DNA of 64,000 nucleotides from Thalassotalea_H sp040779345. Lineage in GTDB: Bacteria; Pseudomonadota; Gammaproteobacteria; Enterobacterales; Alteromonadaceae. The notes below the pieces were generated by a model that had not been told where the DNA came from, did not search any database, and saw only the letters and a list, made by a program, of their open reading frames with translations. Both the position numbers and the translations under genes were made by a program. Each line of letters opens with the position of its first letter. Within the stretch, counting starts at the first letter, position 1. Below are positions 53,882-63,295 of the stretch, piece by piece. The stretch covers positions 434,001 to 498,000 of the forward strand of contig JBFONU010000001.1 of NCBI GenBank assembly GCA_040779345.1. Direction: 5' to 3'.

Positions 53882-55186
53882 ATGACAATTAAACTACAAA
53901 CCGCTCAAGGTGAGAGAATAGCGATCGTCGCAGGGCTTCGTACGCCTTTTGCGAAACAAGCAACGGCTTTTCATGGTGTTCCTGCTGTTGATCTAGGAAA
54001 GTTAGTGGTTAATGAGCTTATGAAGCGAAATGATGTTGATCCCGCGATAATTGACCAATTGGTTTTTGGGCAAGTGGTACAAATGCCTGAAGCGCCAAAT
54101 ATTGCTCGTGAAATTGTATTAGGTACAGGGATGAACGTTCATACTGATGCTTATAGCGTTTCTCGCGCTTGTGCGACAAGTTTTCAATCAACAGTTAATG
54201 TTGCTGAATCTATTATGGCAGGAGTGGTTGATGTCGGCGTTGCTGGTGGTGCAGACTCTTCTTCGGTTGCGCCTATTGGTTTATCAAAAAAATTCGCCCG
54301 TGCTTTACTTGATTTAAGTAAAACAAAAACCTTAGGGCAAAAATTATCGATTATAAAAACATTACGATTTGGAGATATTTTACCTGTCCCTCCTGCGGTT
54401 GCTGAATATTCCACGGGTATTTCAATGGGGCAAACCGCTGAACAAATGGCGAAAACACATAATATTTCTCGCCAAGCGCAAGATGAACTCGCACATCGCT
54501 CACATACGTTAGCCACAAAAAGTTGGCAAGAAGGTAAGCTTGACGGTGAAGTAATGGCTGCACATGTTGAGCCATATAAGTCATTTATTGATAAAGATAA
54601 CTGCTTTAGAGATAACTCTGAATTAGCCAGTTATGCAAAATTACGCCCTTGTTTTGATCGTCAGCATGGCACTGTAACCGCAGCAAATAGTACGGCACTC
54701 ACTGATGGCGCCTCAGCGGTTTTGATGATGCGAGAAGGGCGAGCCAAAGAGTTAGGCTATCAACCTCTGGGTTACATTAAAAGCTATGGCTTTGCGGCTA
54801 TTGATGTATGGGAAGATATGTTAATGGGGCCAAGTTACGCCACACCAATAGCACTGAAACGCGCAGGTATGGAGCTCAATGATTTAGATTTAATTGAGAT
54901 GCATGAAGCATTTGCTGCACAAGCGCTGGCTAACATGAAAATGTTTGCTAGTACTAAATTTGCCAAAGAAAACCTTGGCCGTGCAAAAGCGATTGGTGAA
55001 ATTGATATGGATAAATTTAATGTCATGGGTGGATCGCTTGCTTACGGTCATCCATTTGCAGCGACAGGTACACGTTTGATTGTTCAAACGTTAAATGAAT
55101 TAAAACGCCGTGGCGGAGGTACAGGTTTAACAACGGCTTGTGCAGCAGGTGGTTTAGGTGCAGCAATGATTGTGGAGACAGACTAA
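53882..55186 (+). CDS. fadI: 3-ketoacyl-CoA thiolase FadI
   Basis: A 434-residue thiolase (E. coli FadI has 436). SVSRACATSFQSTVNVAESI near residues 94-113 carries the acyl-enzyme Cys. IEMHEAFAAQALANMKMF contributes the His-containing motif. GGSLAYGHPFAATGTRLI and TTACAAGGLGAAMIVE hold the second His and the Cys base. It cleaves 3-ketoacyl-CoA in beta-oxidation as part of the FadIJ complex. The stop overlaps the fadJ start in TAATG. Confidence 0.96.
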   Translation: MTIKLQTAQGERIAIVAGLRTPFAKQATAFHGVPAVDLGKLVVNELMKRNDVDPAIIDQLVFGQVVQMPEAPNIAREIVLGTGMNVHTDAYSVSRACATSFQSTVNVAESIMAGVVDVGVAGGADSSSVAPIGLSKKFARALLDLSKTKTLGQKLSIIKTLRFGDILPVPPAVAEYSTGISMGQTAEQMAKTHNISRQAQDELAHRSHTLATKSWQEGKLDGEVMAAHVEPYKSFIDKDNCFRDNSELASYAKLRPCFDRQHGTVTAANSTALTDGASAVLMMREGRAKELGYQPLGYIKSYGFAAIDVWEDMLMGPSYATPIALKRAGMELNDLDLIEMHEAFAAQALANMKMFASTKFAKENLGRAKAIGEIDMDKFNVMGGSLAYGHPFAATGTRLIVQTLNELKRRGGGTGLTTACAAGGLGAAMIVETD

Positions 55187-57327
55187 TGACTGACAAAAAT
55201 ACCAAAACATTCACACTGATTCGACAAGAAAATAATATTGCACATTTAGTGATGGATGTGGCTAATGAGTCGATGAACACACTTAAAGCGGAATTCGCAG
55301 ATGAAATTGCTGAAGTGTTACATGACATTAAAGCCGATACAAATCTTCAAGGTGTTGTGTTAATCAGTGGTAAAAAAGACTCTTTTGTTGCCGGCGCAGA
55401 TATTAATATGATTGCCGACTGTAAGACTGCTGATGAAGCAACAGCTCTATCGCGAAAAGGTCAGATGATATTTGACCAGATTGAGTCATTAACTATTCCT
55501 GTTGTAGCGGCTATTGACGGTCCCTGTTTAGGTGGCGGCTTAGAACTAGCCATGGCGTGTCATGCAAGAGTATGTAGTGATAGTGGAAAAACCGCATTAG
55601 GATTGCCTGAAGTACAATTAGGCTTATTACCTGGTAGCGGCGGCACGCAGCGTTTACCTAAGTTAGTGGGGATCCAAAAAGCACTCGATATGATGCTAAC
55701 AGGTAAGCAGCTTCGGGCAAAACAAGCACTTAAGTCAGGTTTAGTTAGTGATGTGGTACCCAAATCGGTTTTAGTTGAAGTGGCTGAAAAACTTATTTTA
55801 TCAGGCAAAATTATACCGGGTAAAAAAACCGATAAAGCCGTTAAGTTAAATTTTGTCGGTAAATTATTAGAGCGAACCGCTTTCGGGCGAAAAATAGTCT
55901 TTGCTCAAGCAACAAAAACCGTGTTGTCAAAAACGAAAGGTAATTATCCTGCACCATTAAAAATTATTGATTGCATTAAAGTTGGCGTTGAGGAATCTCA
56001 GGCGAAAGGCTTTCAGCTGGAAGCTAACCATTTTGGTCATTTAGCGATGACTGATGTTTCGGCGCAGTTAAGGCAAATATTTTTCGCCACCACAGATATG
56101 AAGAAAGAGCAGGGCATTGAAGGTGTTGAAGCCAGTGAGGTTAAAAGCACTGCTGTTTTGGGTGGAGGCTTGATGGGCGGTGGTATCTCGTTTGTCACAG
56201 CTACGAAGGCAAAACTACCTGTTCGTATAAAAGATATTAACCAAAAAGGCATTCATTCGGCCTTAAAATACAGTTTTGATATTTTGAATAAAAAAGTGCA
56301 GCGTCGCTTTATGAAAAAAAGTGAAATGCAAAAGCAAATGGCGATGATCACAGGTACTACTGACTACACCGGCTTTAAAGATGTTGATGTTGTGATAGAA
56401 GCTGTTTTTGAAGACCTCGCCCTTAAACAAAATATGGTCGCCGATATTGAAAGCAACTGTAAAGCATCAACGATATTTGCCAGTAATACCTCAAGTTTAC
56501 CCATTGGACAAATTGCTGAATTAGCGCAACGACCAGAAAATGTCATTGGACTACATTACTTTTCACCGGTTGATAAAATGCCATTGGCTGAAATTATTGC
56601 CCATGAAAAAACCTCGGATCAAACAATTTCAACGACCGTTGCTTTAGCTAAAAAGCAAGGTAAAACCCCAATTGTAGTGAAAGATAAAGCGGGTTTTTAT
56701 GTCAATCGAATACTCGCGCCTTATATGAATGAAGCGGCTCAATTACTCTTAGCGGGCGAGCCAGTGGAAAAGCTTGATAAAGCACTCGTTAAATTTGGTT
56801 TCCCTGTTGGACCGATGCAATTACTTGATGAAGTTGGTATCGATATCGGTGCTAAAATAGGTCCGATTTTACAAGCTGAACTAGGTGAGCGGTTTGCTTC
56901 TCCAGAGGCTTTTAATAAATTGATTGCTGATGGGCGGTTAGGGAAAAAAGTTAAAAAAGGTTTCTATCAATACAATAGTAAAAAGAAGCTAGTAGATGAA
57001 ACAATTTATCCGTTATTAGGGATTAGTAAAAATGAGAAACTAACGTCGGATGAAATTAGTTTACGTTGTGTTTATATGATGCTTAATGAAGCGGTTAGGT
57101 GCTTAGATGAAGGTATTATCCGTAATGCGCGTGATGGCGATATAGGGGCTATTTTTGGTATTGGTTTTCCGCCATTTTTAGGCGGACCTTTCCATTACAT
57201 AGATAAGCTCGGCGCTGCAGAAGTCGTTAAGCAGATGAATCATTTTAAACGTGATTGTGATGAACGATTTGAACCTTGTGCTTTGCTGATCAGCATGGCT
57301 GAAGAAAATGGAAAATTTTACGAGTAG
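55186..57327 (+). CDS. fadJ: Fatty acid oxidation complex alpha subunit FadJ
   Basis: A 713-residue bifunctional enzyme (E. coli FadJ has 714). The N-terminal enoyl-CoA hydratase/isomerase domain has SFVAGADINMIADCKTADEA near residues 66-85 and DGPCLGGGLELAMACHARV near 109-127, plus LPEVQLGLLPGSGGTQRLP with the catalytic Glu. From about residue 315, the 3-hydroxyacyl-CoA dehydrogenase part has VLGGGLMGGGISFVTATKAK and GLHYFSPVDKMPLAEII. The start ATG at 55186 overlaps the fadI stop. A terminator follows at 57401. Confidence 0.96.
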   Translation: MTDKNTKTFTLIRQENNIAHLVMDVANESMNTLKAEFADEIAEVLHDIKADTNLQGVVLISGKKDSFVAGADINMIADCKTADEATALSRKGQMIFDQIESLTIPVVAAIDGPCLGGGLELAMACHARVCSDSGKTALGLPEVQLGLLPGSGGTQRLPKLVGIQKALDMMLTGKQLRAKQALKSGLVSDVVPKSVLVEVAEKLILSGKIIPGKKTDKAVKLNFVGKLLERTAFGRKIVFAQATKTVLSKTKGNYPAPLKIIDCIKVGVEESQAKGFQLEANHFGHLAMTDVSAQLRQIFFATTDMKKEQGIEGVEASEVKSTAVLGGGLMGGGISFVTATKAKLPVRIKDINQKGIHSALKYSFDILNKKVQRRFMKKSEMQKQMAMITGTTDYTGFKDVDVVIEAVFEDLALKQNMVADIESNCKASTIFASNTSSLPIGQIAELAQRPENVIGLHYFSPVDKMPLAEIIAHEKTSDQTISTTVALAKKQGKTPIVVKDKAGFYVNRILAPYMNEAAQLLLAGEPVEKLDKALVKFGFPVGPMQLLDEVGIDIGAKIGPILQAELGERFASPEAFNKLIADGRLGKKVKKGFYQYNSKKKLVDETIYPLLGISKNEKLTSDEISLRCVYMMLNEAVRCLDEGIIRNARDGDIGAIFGIGFPPFLGGPFHYIDKLGAAEVVKQMNHFKRDCDERFEPCALLISMAEENGKFYE

Positions 57328-57400
57328 GTTCAGTTTTTTTGCTCTCTTCTAAAGAGGGATGTAGCGGTATTTTTCTGCCATTTGATTGGCAATAAACGTA

Positions 57401-57430
57401 AAAAAGAGGCAATTGTTTGCCTCTTTTTTA
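57401..57430 (+). terminator. Terminator of fadIJ
   Basis: AAAAAGAGGCAA pairs with TTGCCTCTTTTT around TTGT, and the arm continues into a T run. It lies about 74 nt after the fadJ stop. Confidence 0.9.
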
Positions 57431-57552
57431 TTCGTCTTGCGTGTGAAAATTAGGCTTTTTACTCTAAAGTATTTGAATAAAAACTCTAATTGCATTATAT
57501 TGCGCGCCATAAGGTTTTCTTCGTTGTTAAGTCCAAAGCAAGGTTAAGTATT

Positions 57553-57753
57553 ATGTTGTTACTTGTTGTTATTGTTGCACTAGCTTTTTCATTCTTTTTC
57601 TATTGTCAGGCACTTAAAAGTGGCTTAGGTCGTAAACGTTGGGCATTTGCAGGCTTGGTGTTTGGTCCTTTTATTTGGCCAATGTTTTCGATGAAAAAAC
57701 GCATGAAAGTGAATCGTTTATTTGGTTTCGATTATCAGATACTTAGGGCTTAA
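57553..57753 (+). CDS. Small membrane protein of unknown function
   Basis: A 66-residue protein from the ATG at 57553. The first helix (MLLLVVIVALAFSFFFY) is followed by a basic turn (KSGLGRKRWA), a second hydrophobic stretch (FAGLVFGPFIWPMF) and a basic tail with MKKRMKVNRL. Two helices with a positive loop suggest an inner-membrane hairpin. AAGGTTAAGT is a weak ribosome site; a longer in-frame form from 57490 is less likely. I do not recognise a family with certainty. It lies alone between the fadIJ terminator and the small-gene region. Confidence 0.6.
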   Translation: MLLLVVIVALAFSFFFYCQALKSGLGRKRWAFAGLVFGPFIWPMFSMKKRMKVNRLFGFDYQILRA

Positions 57754-57977
57754 CTTGTCGTTTTTATGACGGATGGAAATTGTTGATACTTCAAAAAATG
57801 ATTGACTCACTTTTATACTGAAGTAGCTTTTTAGGCTGGCATATTTGGTGTTTTATACCAAGGGAATGAAAAAATTCTTTATGCTATTTGCTAGCATATC
57901 TCCTTATTTGAAATATAGTCGCTAACGTCCGTGTAGCGATTATCTAAGTTAAATCTATGTGCTTTGTTGGTTATTAA

Positions 57978-58082
57978 TTAAGTCCACAAAGATTTAGCAG
58001 GCATTTCTTTAATGACAATTTTTGCCGCAATGGCATTTTCTTTAGGTGTTTCGATAAATAATGATTTTATTAATTTGATCAT
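57978..58082 (-). CDS. 34-residue small ORF downstream of the repeat protein
   Basis: An ATG at 58082 is preceded by AGGAG at six bases, an almost ideal ribosome site that overlaps the stop codon (TAG) of the repeat-protein gene, so translation would be coupled. The product begins MIKLIKSLFIETPKENAIAA and ends in SLWT. Its ENAIAAKIVIK core is reminiscent of the upstream KRNAIRV repeat. No membrane helix is present. It is too short for family assignment. The open stretch at 57754-57977 before it holds no gene; AT-rich text at about 57850 (ACCAAGGGAATGAAAAA) may be a dispersed repeat. Confidence 0.5.
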   Translation of the reverse strand: MIKLIKSLFIETPKENAIAAKIVIKEMPAKSLWT

Positions 58083-58091
58083 AATGAACTC

Positions 58092-58424
58092 CTAAAGTCT
58101 AATAGCATTTCGCTTTGTGCCGGATAACTCTATATTAAGTTTGTTATCTACTCTAATAGCATTTCGCTTTGTGCCGGATAACTCTATATTAAGTTTGTTA
58201 TCTACTCTGATAGCATTTCGCTTTGTGCCGGATAGCTCTATATTAAGTTTGTTGTCAACTCTAATAGCATTTCGCTTTGTACCTGAGAGCTCTTCATTAA
58301 GTTTGTTATTAACTCTGATAGCATTACGCTTGGTACCTACTTCTTTCACATCTAACGTTACTACATCAGCACTTGGAACAGGAGCTGCATTCATCGCTAG
58401 AGATAAAATAATTGAACTTAACAT
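58092..58424 (-). CDS. Small repeat protein (18-residue GTKRNAIRV repeats)
   Basis: A 110-residue protein. It starts with a short hydrophobic leader (MLSSIILSLAMNAAPVPSA), possibly a weak signal peptide though with no positive charge. Four 18-residue units of the pattern GTKRNAIRVDNKLNIELS follow; the first differs (N for D, E for I), and a partial fifth ends in IRL. Each unit is basic in its first half and acidic/amphipathic in its second, alternating like beta strands. AAGGA eight bases before the ATG supports translation. I know no domain for it. The 34-residue ORF downstream is probably co-translated. Confidence 0.6.
   Translation of the reverse strand: MLSSIILSLAMNAAPVPSADVVTLDVKEVGTKRNAIRVNNKLNEELSGTKRNAIRVDNKLNIELSGTKRNAIRVDNKLNIELSGTKRNAIRVDNKLNIELSGTKRNAIRL
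58099..58340. repeat. 54-bp tandem repeat array (four and a half copies)
   Basis: Units begin at 58099, 58153, 58207, 58261 and 58315, an exact 54-bp period, each starting CT(A/G)ATAGCATT(T/A)CGCTT. The two copies nearest the 3' end of the gene are nearly identical and the others drift, so the array has probably grown by recent duplication at that end. Because the period is a multiple of three it stays in frame with the minus-strand gene; it also keeps a plus-strand frame open by chance. Confidence 0.9.
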
Positions 58425-58485
58425 TTATATATTCCTTTTCTGATTGGTTAAAAAATTCAAGAAAAGTAAAGCTATAATTGTGCCA

Positions 58486-58520
58486 ATGCGCAAAGCCTTA
58501 TTTTTTATGGCTTTGCGCTT
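58486..58520. terminator. Hairpin between the sensor gene and the repeat gene
   Basis: GCGCAAAGCC at 58488-58497 pairs with GGCTTTGCGC at 58509-58518 across an 11-nt A/T loop. It lies about 43 nt after the sensor stop on the minus strand, without a T run on that strand. It may be a weak terminator separating the sensor from the repeat-protein gene. Confidence 0.55.
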
Positions 58521-58560
58521 GTTTTTCTGGCTGTCAGAAAGTTGTCAGTGAGAGAGACAA

Positions 58561-61500
58561 TTATGATTGATTAAACGACGTAGATTTGTCGGTGATCTGA
58601 TGTGAAAGTAAATAACTGCGAAAATCTTTTTGTGGTAAAGGCTTACTATATAAATAACCTTGCATTTGCTCGCAGCGTAAACCAGATAAAAAGCTTAGTT
58701 GTTGATTAGTTTCAACGCCTTCGGCAACGACTTGTAAACCAAGGTTATGGGCAATCGTGACAATCGTCGCGACCATATTTCGTCCTTGCTCTGACGTTTC
58801 AATATCATCAACAAAAGCTTTATCAATTTTAAGTGTATTGAGTGGGAATTTCTTTAAATATGCAAGGGAAGAGTAACCCGTGCCAAAATCATCTAATGAT
58901 AAATGAATGCCCATGGCGCGAATTTGTAACATGGTGTCTATCGCCTTTTGCGGCGAATCCATTACTGTTCCTTCGGTAATTTCTAACTCTAAATGTTTCG
59001 CAGGTAGTTTACTTTCAACTAAGATTTCAGCGATCATCGCAACAAGGTTAGGTTGCGTAAATTGTACTGCTGATAGATTTACGGCAATACGACCATCGAA
59101 TAAGCCTGCATCAAGCCATTCTTTTGTTGCAAAACACGCTTTTCTTAATACCACTTCACCAATATCGATGATTTGCCCAGTTTCTTCTGAAACAGGAATA
59201 AACACGACAGGGCTAATAATACCTTTGCTAGGTGTTTCGAAACGCACTAACGCTTCCATCCCTGCCACTTTACCCGTGGATATTTCAATTTTAGGTTGAT
59301 AAAAAACCGAGAAGAAATCTTCTTTTAAACCATGGCGAATCAATCCTTCAATCTGCAAACGTTTCACCGCTTTCTTATTCATAGAGGTATTGAAAAACTC
59401 ATATTGATTCCCCCCAGCATGTTTTGCATGGTACATGGCGGTATCGGCATTTTTTAATAACTCTTGGGGCGATGTGCCATCTTCTGGATAAAGTACAATA
59501 CCAATACTTGAATAAAGTACAATTTCCTGACTTTTTAGTTTTAGTGGCTCAGCGATGGTACGTAAAATATTTTTTGCGATGGTGGTGATAGTGTGAATAT
59601 CATTGGTATTTTCAACGATGATACTAAATTCATCTCCCCCTAAACGGTATACCGTATCAAGTTTTCGTCCTACAGTTTTAATACGTTCTGCCACTTTGCA
59701 CAGTAAGACATCGCCGACTTCATGTCCCATGGAGTCGTTAACCTTTTTGAAGTTATCTAAGTCAAATACTAATAACGCATGGGGGATTTTAGTGTTAACT
59801 AACCGTGCTTGGTTCGCTTGAAAGTATGACCTATTAGGTAAACCCGTTAAGGTATCTGAATTTGCCAGTTTTCTTAATTCAGCTTCGGTCTCTTTTCGTT
59901 TAGTGATATCGGAAAATACCCCGACAAAATGAGAGATGCTCTTATTTTCATCCCGAATAATATCAATATTTAAGTCAGTCAGGTAAATTTCACCATTGTC
60001 TCGTTTACTTTCAATTTCTCCGTGCCAACCACCTTTGTTAAGCAAATGTTTTTTAACACCTTTAGTGAAACTTTCTGGGTAACGAGAAAAATTAAATTGT
60101 TTGCCCAACATTTGTTGTTTAGATTTACCGGTAATGCGTTGAAATGACTTGTTGACGTCAACGGTATTAAACTTTCTATCATAAATGACCACTGCATCAG
60201 AAATATTCTCAATGCATCTTGCAAATAACTTTAAGCGTTCATCCGCCTTTTTTATTTGGCTAATGTCTTTGAGTGTACCTGTCATTCGGGTCGGTTGATT
60301 GTTGTCGTCACGCTCAACAATCTTGCCGCGATCTAATACCCAAATCCAGTTATCGTCTTTATCTTTGACGCGGTAGGTGACTTCAAAATGTTCGGTTTTC
60401 TCATCGAAATGCTCTTGTAGAGCATGGGTTATGCGAGTGATGTCACCTTGATTGATATTAGTTTCATTGTTGCCATCATTACCAACATTTCGTTGACCAT
60501 CTTGTGGAAATTCAAGAATACCCCAAATGTTGGAGCGGTATATTTTACTGCGTTTAATATTCCAATCCCACATCTCATCACCACTTCCCCATAAAGAAAG
60601 CTTTAAGCGCTCTTCACTGGCTTTTATTTGTAAGTGATATAAACGCTTATGACGAAACTGTTGTAATAAGTAGGCCAGTATAAGAAATGTTAATAGGGTA
60701 TAAATCAAGATAGCGCTGTTTGATAGCCACCAAGGCGGTAATATATCAATGTTAATAGACTTGGATTTGACGATCGTTGGATCATAAATATCGTATGCCT
60801 GTACTTCAAAAGTATAATTTCCCGCATTTAAGTTAGTATAAGTGGCACGTAAATTTTCTCGGTCTGTCTCTAACCAATTTTCATCAACGCCACCGAGCTT
60901 ATAACGGTATGCGATTTGATTGGGAAGTTTGGCATTTGGGGAAACAAAATCAAGGCTAAAAGGAGAGTGGATATACTTAAGTTGAATCGTACCTAAATTG
61001 TTTATTTGAGCTGGAAGTGTATAGCCTTTATCACGTCCGTTATTTGCAATCTTTATTTTTTTATTTGCAATAAGAAGGTTTGATATGACAGGTTTACTTA
61101 ATTGCTGTTGTGACGATAATAAATCCGTGGGGTTGAAATAGTGAAAACCATTATTACCGCCAAAATATATGATTCCATTATTGTCAATCAATGAACTTTG
61201 AGATAAATATTCATTACTATCTATCATGTAATCTTGGTAATAACTTGCTACTTTATTTTCTTTGGCATCAATTGATGTAATACCTTTATTTGTACTTATC
61301 CAAAATGTAGAATTGTTATCAATAATGACATCTGCAACAAAGTTGTTTGCTAAAAGGTTTTCTTCATTGTAGAGCTTACTTTCTTTTTTGAGTAAATCTA
61401 TCATTAGTAGGCCTTGGCTATCAGAGCCAAAAGCTAAATAATTATTTTTGTAATTAATTATGGAGGTGTTTTTAATTATAAAGTTTGTATTATTTTTAAT

Positions 61501-63150
61501 CTTTATTTCATTGGCTTTAAATGTTTCAGTATTAAATTCATAAATTTTGTTTGTTTTAGATGCTAACCAAATTGACTTATTTGGCTGTATATACATTGAT
61601 GAAAACTCTTGAGTTGGTATTACAAGCGAATTAAATTCATTTTTATTAATATCAAAATAGCTTAAGTGACCCACATTATTTAAATACCAAATACTTTCAT
61701 TCTCATAAAACAATCTAGCTATACCATTATGATTAGATTTTTTATACCAATCAGGGATTTCACTCAATGATCTATCATTCAAATTTAATTTAAATAACTC
61801 AATATCAACAGTAGTGATATAGATATTATTTTTGGTCGCAATAATATGGGTAATATTGGAATTCAAATCTACAACAGGTTCAATATCATTATTCAATGAA
61901 GAATATTTGAAAAGCTGATTATTGCTTGAAAACCAAATGTCATTGAGAGCTGCTGCAAACGTTGAAATGTTACCGTTGAATTTACTTTTTATATATTTAC
62001 TTTCTTTAATAATATTAGCGTTGTTAGCTAAAAGTAATATCCCATTTAAAGAGCCTACCCATAATTTCCCTTTATTATCTACTAGCAAACCATATAAATA
62101 ATTGTTAAATTCATGAGGATTTAAATTACTGTAATTGTGCGATTTAAAGGTGTCATTTAAAGGGTTTATTGATTTAAGTCCATCATCGGTAGCTACCCAG
62201 ATATGTGAATCGCTCGCTACTGCGATGTTACGAGCTAACAATGTATTATCTTTTGAATCAGTTAGTGAATATTTATCTCTTAATGAATAGTTTTTATCTA
62301 AGACATAGACACCTGTATTCGTTGCTAACCAATACTCCTCGTCAATTAATACAATCTTAAATATTTGTGTTGTTTTTGCACCTATTTCTTCTTGAACTTG
62401 TTTATGGAGCGAATTATCTAAGGATAAGTTTTTATTAGTAATGTAAAAACCATTGTCATAATTGCTAAACCAATATTTTCCGTTTTTATCGTGAAAAATA
62501 CTTTTGATTTCTTGTAAGTGTATTGATGAGCTGTTACTTGGTTTTCTTATTTTGGTTCTGACAAACTGTAACGTGTCGTTACTGGTGTCTAGCTTGTGTA
62601 AGCCCTTTGCAGTTGAAACCCAAAGGTTATTATTTGTTTCTTTTCTTTTCTCTTCTTCAACTGTTTCTTTGAGTCTATCTTCGTAGATATCCCAAATTAC
62701 ATTATCTAAAAGGGAGTTTTCATTACTCGGTTCAAAAATAAAGTTATCAAAATTATCGAGGAGTTTATTGTATTTACTCAAGCCATTTTGAGTACCTACC
62801 CAAATATTACCTTCTCTATCTTTAAATAACTTCCTCACATAGTTGTCGGCCAATGAATGAGCATCCAGAATATTACTACGGTAATATTTAAATTTTGCGC
62901 CGTCGTATTTGTTTAAGCCATCTTGCGTAGCAATCCAAATAAATCCGTCATCATCTTGAATAATATCAAAGACATAGCTTTGAGAAAGGCCATCTTTAGC
63001 GGTAATGTGTTTAAATTTGAGGTTTTCATTAAAAGTGGTCGGTAAGGCATGAGAATAATTGCCAATGGCTATCGAAAGAAAAAAGAATAGCGGTAATAAA
63101 ATCGGCGATTTTCGAAATGAAAATATCGGGCTAATTAACTGCAATTGCAC
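58561..63150 (-). CDS. Propeller-Y_Y_Y-PAS-GGDEF-EAL c-di-GMP signalling protein
   Basis: A 1529-residue inner-membrane sensor. A signal peptide lies at about 1-36. Repeated two-component-regulator propeller blades (about 45-700; FIWIATQDGLNKYDG-type units) and a Y_Y_Y domain (about 720-795) form the periplasmic sensor. A membrane helix follows at about 807-830, then two PAS domains (about 840-1085). GGDEF (about 1095-1255) has an intact RLGGDEFSI motif. EAL (about 1265-1515) has GMEALVRFE, ELEITEGTVMD, DDFGTGYSSL and VVAEGVET. Both catalytic sites look complete, so it could make and break c-di-GMP. Similar propeller sensors often respond to sugars or polysaccharides in Alteromonadales, but the ligand is unknown. 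It is monocistronic. Confidence 0.93.
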   Translation of the reverse strand: MQLQLISPIFSFRKSPILLPLFFFLSIAIGNYSHALPTTFNENLKFKHITAKDGLSQSYVFDIIQDDDGFIWIATQDGLNKYDGAKFKYYRSNILDAHSLADNYVRKLFKDREGNIWVGTQNGLSKYNKLLDNFDNFIFEPSNENSLLDNVIWDIYEDRLKETVEEEKRKETNNNLWVSTAKGLHKLDTSNDTLQFVRTKIRKPSNSSSIHLQEIKSIFHDKNGKYWFSNYDNGFYITNKNLSLDNSLHKQVQEEIGAKTTQIFKIVLIDEEYWLATNTGVYVLDKNYSLRDKYSLTDSKDNTLLARNIAVASDSHIWVATDDGLKSINPLNDTFKSHNYSNLNPHEFNNYLYGLLVDNKGKLWVGSLNGILLLANNANIIKESKYIKSKFNGNISTFAAALNDIWFSSNNQLFKYSSLNNDIEPVVDLNSNITHIIATKNNIYITTVDIELFKLNLNDRSLSEIPDWYKKSNHNGIARLFYENESIWYLNNVGHLSYFDINKNEFNSLVIPTQEFSSMYIQPNKSIWLASKTNKIYEFNTETFKANEIKIKNNTNFIIKNTSIINYKNNYLAFGSDSQGLLMIDLLKKESKLYNEENLLANNFVADVIIDNNSTFWISTNKGITSIDAKENKVASYYQDYMIDSNEYLSQSSLIDNNGIIYFGGNNGFHYFNPTDLLSSQQQLSKPVISNLLIANKKIKIANNGRDKGYTLPAQINNLGTIQLKYIHSPFSLDFVSPNAKLPNQIAYRYKLGGVDENWLETDRENLRATYTNLNAGNYTFEVQAYDIYDPTIVKSKSINIDILPPWWLSNSAILIYTLLTFLILAYLLQQFRHKRLYHLQIKASEERLKLSLWGSGDEMWDWNIKRSKIYRSNIWGILEFPQDGQRNVGNDGNNETNINQGDITRITHALQEHFDEKTEHFEVTYRVKDKDDNWIWVLDRGKIVERDDNNQPTRMTGTLKDISQIKKADERLKLFARCIENISDAVVIYDRKFNTVDVNKSFQRITGKSKQQMLGKQFNFSRYPESFTKGVKKHLLNKGGWHGEIESKRDNGEIYLTDLNIDIIRDENKSISHFVGVFSDITKRKETEAELRKLANSDTLTGLPNRSYFQANQARLVNTKIPHALLVFDLDNFKKVNDSMGHEVGDVLLCKVAERIKTVGRKLDTVYRLGGDEFSIIVENTNDIHTITTIAKNILRTIAEPLKLKSQEIVLYSSIGIVLYPEDGTSPQELLKNADTAMYHAKHAGGNQYEFFNTSMNKKAVKRLQIEGLIRHGLKEDFFSVFYQPKIEISTGKVAGMEALVRFETPSKGIISPVVFIPVSEETGQIIDIGEVVLRKACFATKEWLDAGLFDGRIAVNLSAVQFTQPNLVAMIAEILVESKLPAKHLELEITEGTVMDSPQKAIDTMLQIRAMGIHLSLDDFGTGYSSLAYLKKFPLNTLKIDKAFVDDIETSEQGRNMVATIVTIAHNLGLQVVAEGVETNQQLSFLSGLRCEQMQGYLYSKPLPQKDFRSYLLSHQITDKSTSFNQS

Positions 63151-63295
63151 AAATACGACCTGCTTAAAATATTATTATTATTGGCTAAGCCACTATTACA
63201 AAGGATGGTGGCTCTTAAGTCAACTTATTCACTATAAAGCGAGTGGTAGCTCTCGGTTATCATCGAATAAATTGTTTAATATCATATCGGCAACG

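Noticed and set aside
58099..58340. CRISPR-like array
   Set aside because: Repeats are directly abutting with no unique spacers and encode a protein repeat.
58117..58443. Plus-strand open frame over the 54-bp repeats
   Set aside because: It is the mirror of the minus-strand repeat gene; it stays open only because the repeat length is a multiple of three, and it has no good ribosome site.
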